DNA from: CAZTLE01 sp964614415
Lineage (GTDB): Bacteria > Bacteroidota > Bacteroidia > Flavobacteriales > Flavobacteriaceae
DNA length: 64,000 bases
NCBI GenBank assembly: GCA_964614415.1
Contig: CAZTLE010000001.1
Coordinates: 15,401 to 79,400, forward strand
Reading direction: 5' to 3'
The position numbers were made by a program, and so were the translations under genes. Within the stretch, counting starts at the first letter, position 1. Each line of letters starts with the position of its first letter. The notes under the pieces are model-generated. The model searched no databases, was not told where the DNA came from, and saw nothing but the letters and a program-made list of their open reading frames with translations. This document shows positions 61,526 through 64,000 of this stretch, one piece after another.

Positions 61526-62479
61526 CTAACTTGCATATTCCTCCTGTAGATTCTCGATCATCATCCGGGTGGTTTCCTCGAGGTCAAATTCATGAGACCA
61601 ACCCCAATCTTCCCGGGCCTTGCTGTCATCTATACTCTGGGGCCAGGAGTCGGCAATTTCCTGTCTGAAATCCGGTTTGTAGACGATCTCGAAATCCGGG
61701 ATGTGCCGTTGAATACTTTCAGTAACCTGCTTCGGATTAAAACTCATCGCTGCAAGATTATATGCGCTTCGAACGGTTATGTCTTTCGAATTGGCCTGCA
61801 TGATGCTTATGGTAGCCCGAATCGCATCGTCCATATACATCATGGGTAAAGTAGATTCCCCATTCAGAAAGCAAATGTACTTTTTGTGTTTCAGGGCCTT
61901 ATGGTAAATATCAATAGCATAGTCCGTGGTTCCTCCACCCGGAGGTGTCTTGTAACTGATGAGCCCCGGATAGCGAATGCTCCTCACGTCCACACCGTAC
62001 TTATTGTGATAGTACTCACACCAACGCTCTCCCGTTTGCTTACTGATGCCATAAACGGTTGAAGGCTCCATTACGGTTTGTTGCGGTGTATTGACCTTGG
62101 GGGATGACGGGCCAAATACTGCAATACTGGAAGGCCAGAATATTCGGTCTATCTTCCCTTCTTTGGCCAGATCCAGGACATTGAATAGCGAGTTCATATT
62201 CAGATTCCAGGCCTTCATGGGAAACTTCTCCGCCGTGGCCGAAAGCATGGCTGCCATGAGATATACATCGGTGATCTCATAACGCATCACAATATCCTCG
62301 ACCGCATCGGCATCCATGGCATCGAGGATTTCGAAGGGTCCGGAGGCCATTAAAGTCTCATCTCCTTCCACAATATCACTGGCAATTACTTTGTGCGGTT
62401 CATGGATTTTTCTCAGGCGTGTCGTGAGCTCGGTGCCTATTTGTCCGCAGGCACCAATAATGAGGATTCGTTTTTTCAT
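61526..62479 (-). CDS. SDR-type L-threonine 3-dehydrogenase-like epimerase/dehydratase
   Basis: 317 residues from ATG 62479; the frame extends 54 nt up with no family character. Rossmann motif ILIIGACGQIGTEL (GxxGxxG), catalytic Ser region WPSSIAVFGPS and YGISKQTGE (YxxxK). The sequence PGGGTTDYAIDIYHKAL and MYMDDAIRATI is typical of the bacterial GalE-like L-threonine dehydrogenases, which oxidise threonine to 2-amino-3-ketobutyrate with NAD+. Monocistronic, convergent with the tRNA side. Confidence 0.92.
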   Translation of the reverse strand: MKKRILIIGACGQIGTELTTRLRKIHEPHKVIASDIVEGDETLMASGPFEILDAMDADAVEDIVMRYEITDVYLMAAMLSATAEKFPMKAWNLNMNSLFNVLDLAKEGKIDRIFWPSSIAVFGPSSPKVNTPQQTVMEPSTVYGISKQTGERWCEYYHNKYGVDVRSIRYPGLISYKTPPGGGTTDYAIDIYHKALKHKKYICFLNGESTLPMMYMDDAIRATISIMQANSKDITVRSAYNLAAMSFNPKQVTESIQRHIPDFEIVYKPDFRQEIADSWPQSIDDSKAREDWGWSHEFDLEETTRMMIENLQEEYAS

Positions 62480-62564
62480 GCGTTGGAGTAAATCGTCGGT
62501 AAATATAGCGATATTCCCTTTGGTCGTTTTCAAAAGATTAACTTTCCATTGCGGCTATATCCTG

Positions 62565-62572
62565 TATATTTG
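62565..62572 (+). promoter_or_regulatory. Candidate -7 promoter element
   Basis: TATATTTG matches TAnnTTTG exactly, 22 nt upstream of the lipoprotein ATG at 62595. A TTG at 62549-62551 is too close (13-nt spacer) to be a normal -33 element. Confidence 0.4.
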
Positions 62573-62594
62573 TGGGGCATAATTCAGTTCAATA

Positions 62595-63194
62595 ATGCGC
62601 ATTCTTCTTAGTGCCTTTACAATGTTTGTGTTATTTCTGGGTGTTTTGGCCTGCGGTGATACCACATCTCAGGAGGAGAGCCCCGAATCACTCATCGACT
62701 CTACGATGATCTACGGTTCGGAACCACATAGATTTCCTACCCTGAGTAGCCAGGCATTGGCGTTAATAGGTCAGTGGTCTGTCTATGGTGAATTTGAGGC
62801 GGATGCCAAGGCCCTGAACGGAAAGACGATCGAAGAATTGATAGATCGCACCGAGCGTTTGGTGTCCTTTACCGACTCCCTCAGCAAAAAAATTCCCGAT
62901 AGTTTGTATACCAATCCCATTTTTGCGCGTCTAATGGTAGTTAAGACACGGGTAGGCATGCTCAATCAGGAAGTGAACCGCATTCCACCGGATTCTTTGA
63001 GTATCGAGAACGGTATTAAAGAGATGAACATTGCTGTGAGCAATATGATCATCCAGATCAACGAAAAGTTTCAAAAAGACGCCATTGAACTGGAGCGGAG
63101 AGAAGATGAAAAGAAAGAGCTTGAAAAGCAGCGCAAGTTCCTGGATTCGGTGCGGGAAGCCGAGCTGGAAGACCAAAATAAGTCCGGCTTGTAA
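62595..63194 (+). CDS. Lipoprotein with coiled-coil C-terminus
   Basis: 199 residues with lipobox FLGVLAC. The mature part is helical (LSSQALALIGQWSVYGEFEA, IEELIDRTERLVSFTDSL) and the last about 45 residues are a charged coiled coil (ELERREDEKKELEKQRKF). No family recognised. Probably an envelope scaffold or spacer lipoprotein; next gene 81 bp downstream. Confidence 0.75.
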   Translation: MRILLSAFTMFVLFLGVLACGDTTSQEESPESLIDSTMIYGSEPHRFPTLSSQALALIGQWSVYGEFEADAKALNGKTIEELIDRTERLVSFTDSLSKKIPDSLYTNPIFARLMVVKTRVGMLNQEVNRIPPDSLSIENGIKEMNIAVSNMIIQINEKFQKDAIELERREDEKKELEKQRKFLDSVREAELEDQNKSGL

Positions 63195-63275
63195 CAATTA
63201 AAGAAATAATCTACAAATACGTAAGTTATTAGTAGTAACTGAACTAGTTCAGAAATACAAACCAAAAACCAAAAA

Positions 63276-64000
63276 ATGAAGACAAACATGCTACGCTCCG
63301 TTTTGTTGCTGGCGGCTTTTACCGCAGTAATAGCCTCCTGTAAACAAGAGGGAGATTCCACAGATGAACCCCGGGGGATTATCCTTGCCAATATGGACAC
63401 TACGGTAAGCCCGAAGGCGGACTTCTACAACTATGTGAACGGAACCTGGATGAAAAACACGGAAATTCCGGATGACCAGGTACGATGGGGGGGATTCAAT
63501 GTACTACGTAAGAAAACCGATAAGGACATGCTGAACATTCTTGCCAACGCGCAGGAAAGTGGAACATATGCGCCGGAAACGGATCAGGCAAAAGCCCTTA
63601 TGATATTTGCCACAGAGCTGGACACTACCGCTCGGGATGCAGCAGGAATTGATCCGCTGAAGCCGGCTTTGGATAAGATCGCGGCCATTTCCTCTATACA
63701 GGAGCTTCAAAAGGCCATGACCGAAGATGCAGCCGAGATATCTCAGCCATTCTTCAATCTTTTTGTGTTCTCCAATCCAAATGATAGTTCGATCAATTCG
63801 GCCTATGTAGCACCCGGAGGCTTGGGATTACCGGATAGAGATTACTATCTGAAAACAGACGAAAAGTCGGTTGAGATTCGTCAACAATATGTGGATCATA
63901 TCACACGGATGCTTCAGTTCCTGGGAGATTCCGAAGAGGAAGCCCGCAAACAGGCAGAGGATATCCTTGCATTCGAAACACGCCTGGCTACCCCAAGACT
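63276..64000 (+). CDS. M13-family metallopeptidase (PepO/neprilysin-like), 3' end outside window
   Basis: 241 residues are present. Lipoprotein signal LLAAFTAVIASC; the N-terminal M13 domain follows: VSPKADFYNYVNGTWMKNTEIPDD, WGGFNVL, QAKALMIFATELD, VAPGGLGLPDRDYYL. The catalytic HExxH lies beyond the window. M13 enzymes are zinc endopeptidases for short peptides; the lipoprotein signal puts this one in the periplasm or on the surface. Confidence 0.95.
   Translation, partial: MKTNMLRSVLLLAAFTAVIASCKQEGDSTDEPRGIILANMDTTVSPKADFYNYVNGTWMKNTEIPDDQVRWGGFNVLRKKTDKDMLNILANAQESGTYAPETDQAKALMIFATELDTTARDAAGIDPLKPALDKIAAISSIQELQKAMTEDAAEISQPFFNLFVFSNPNDSSINSAYVAPGGLGLPDRDYYLKTDEKSVEIRQQYVDHITRMLQFLGDSEEEARKQAEDILAFETRLATPR

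Overview
The window is chromosomal DNA of a marine-type member of the Bacteroidota, most likely family Flavobacteriaceae. Indicators are LytS/LytT and AraC regulators of Bacteroidota type, many short lipoproteins, a type IX secretion (T9SS) C-terminal sorting domain on a haloperoxidase, DUF4907, DUF6443/RHS and DUF2846 families, candidate -7 elements of the form TAnnTTTG, few Shine-Dalgarno sequences, and dispersed palindromes of the CCCTGAGCTTGTCGAAGGG type. Base composition looks balanced to slightly AT-rich, with a clearly AT-richer island at about 46.0-47.4 kb. No CRISPR array, rRNA, prophage or transposase gene was seen; one tRNA-Arg(CCT) is present.

Layout. 0-3.5 kb: end of a kelch-repeat protein, DUF4907-like protein, LytS/LytT pair, small periplasmic protein. 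3.6-11.2 kb (minus strand): three tightly spaced genes, DUF4062/iSTAND-like protein, MoxR-type AAA+ ATPase, and a 1782-residue membrane protein combining a PhnD-like ligand-binding domain, a degenerate vWA domain, TPR-like repeats and an OmpA domain. 11.4-17.2 kb: AraC regulator divergent from a secreted protein, aspartic protease-like protein, T9SS-exported haloperoxidase-like protein, CARDB-like lipoprotein. 17.6-25.7 kb: one-carbon module (formate-THF ligase, FdhD, NADH-linked formate dehydrogenase subunits, ModE-like protein, MobA). 25.7-29.9 kb (minus): sulfite oxidase-like enzyme, cytochrome c, two-domain rhodanese, sterol-desaturase-family protein, DinB-like lipoprotein. 31.4-37.7 kb (minus) and 52.6-56.2 kb (plus): two halves of a type II secretion/type IV pilus-like machine. 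Between the halves lie a giant RHS-type pair ending in an HExxH domain, a candidate immunity lipoprotein, a DUF2846 protein and a DUF4157 protein. 56.2-64 kb: housekeeping and lipoprotein genes, tRNA-Arg, threonine dehydrogenase-like enzyme and the start of an M13 peptidase.

How the genes fit together. The formate genes would oxidise formate to CO2 with NAD+ or ligate it to tetrahydrofolate; ModE and MobA supply the molybdenum cofactor used by the formate dehydrogenase, while the sulfite oxidase next door uses the simpler Moco. The rhodanese, cytochrome c and sulfite oxidase look like a small periplasmic sulfur-oxidation chain. The split secretion machine has recognisable secretin, ATPase, platform protein, prepilin peptidase, pseudopilins and L/M/C-like assembly proteins. 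It flanks candidate large secreted proteins, and the control regions of both halves and of the RHS pair share sequence elements, so I infer one regulon and possibly a dedicated export route. The DUF4062-MoxR-vWA/OmpA operon is the other candidate for an undescribed system: it looks like a ternary vWA-MoxR conflict or stress system rebuilt as an envelope-spanning device.
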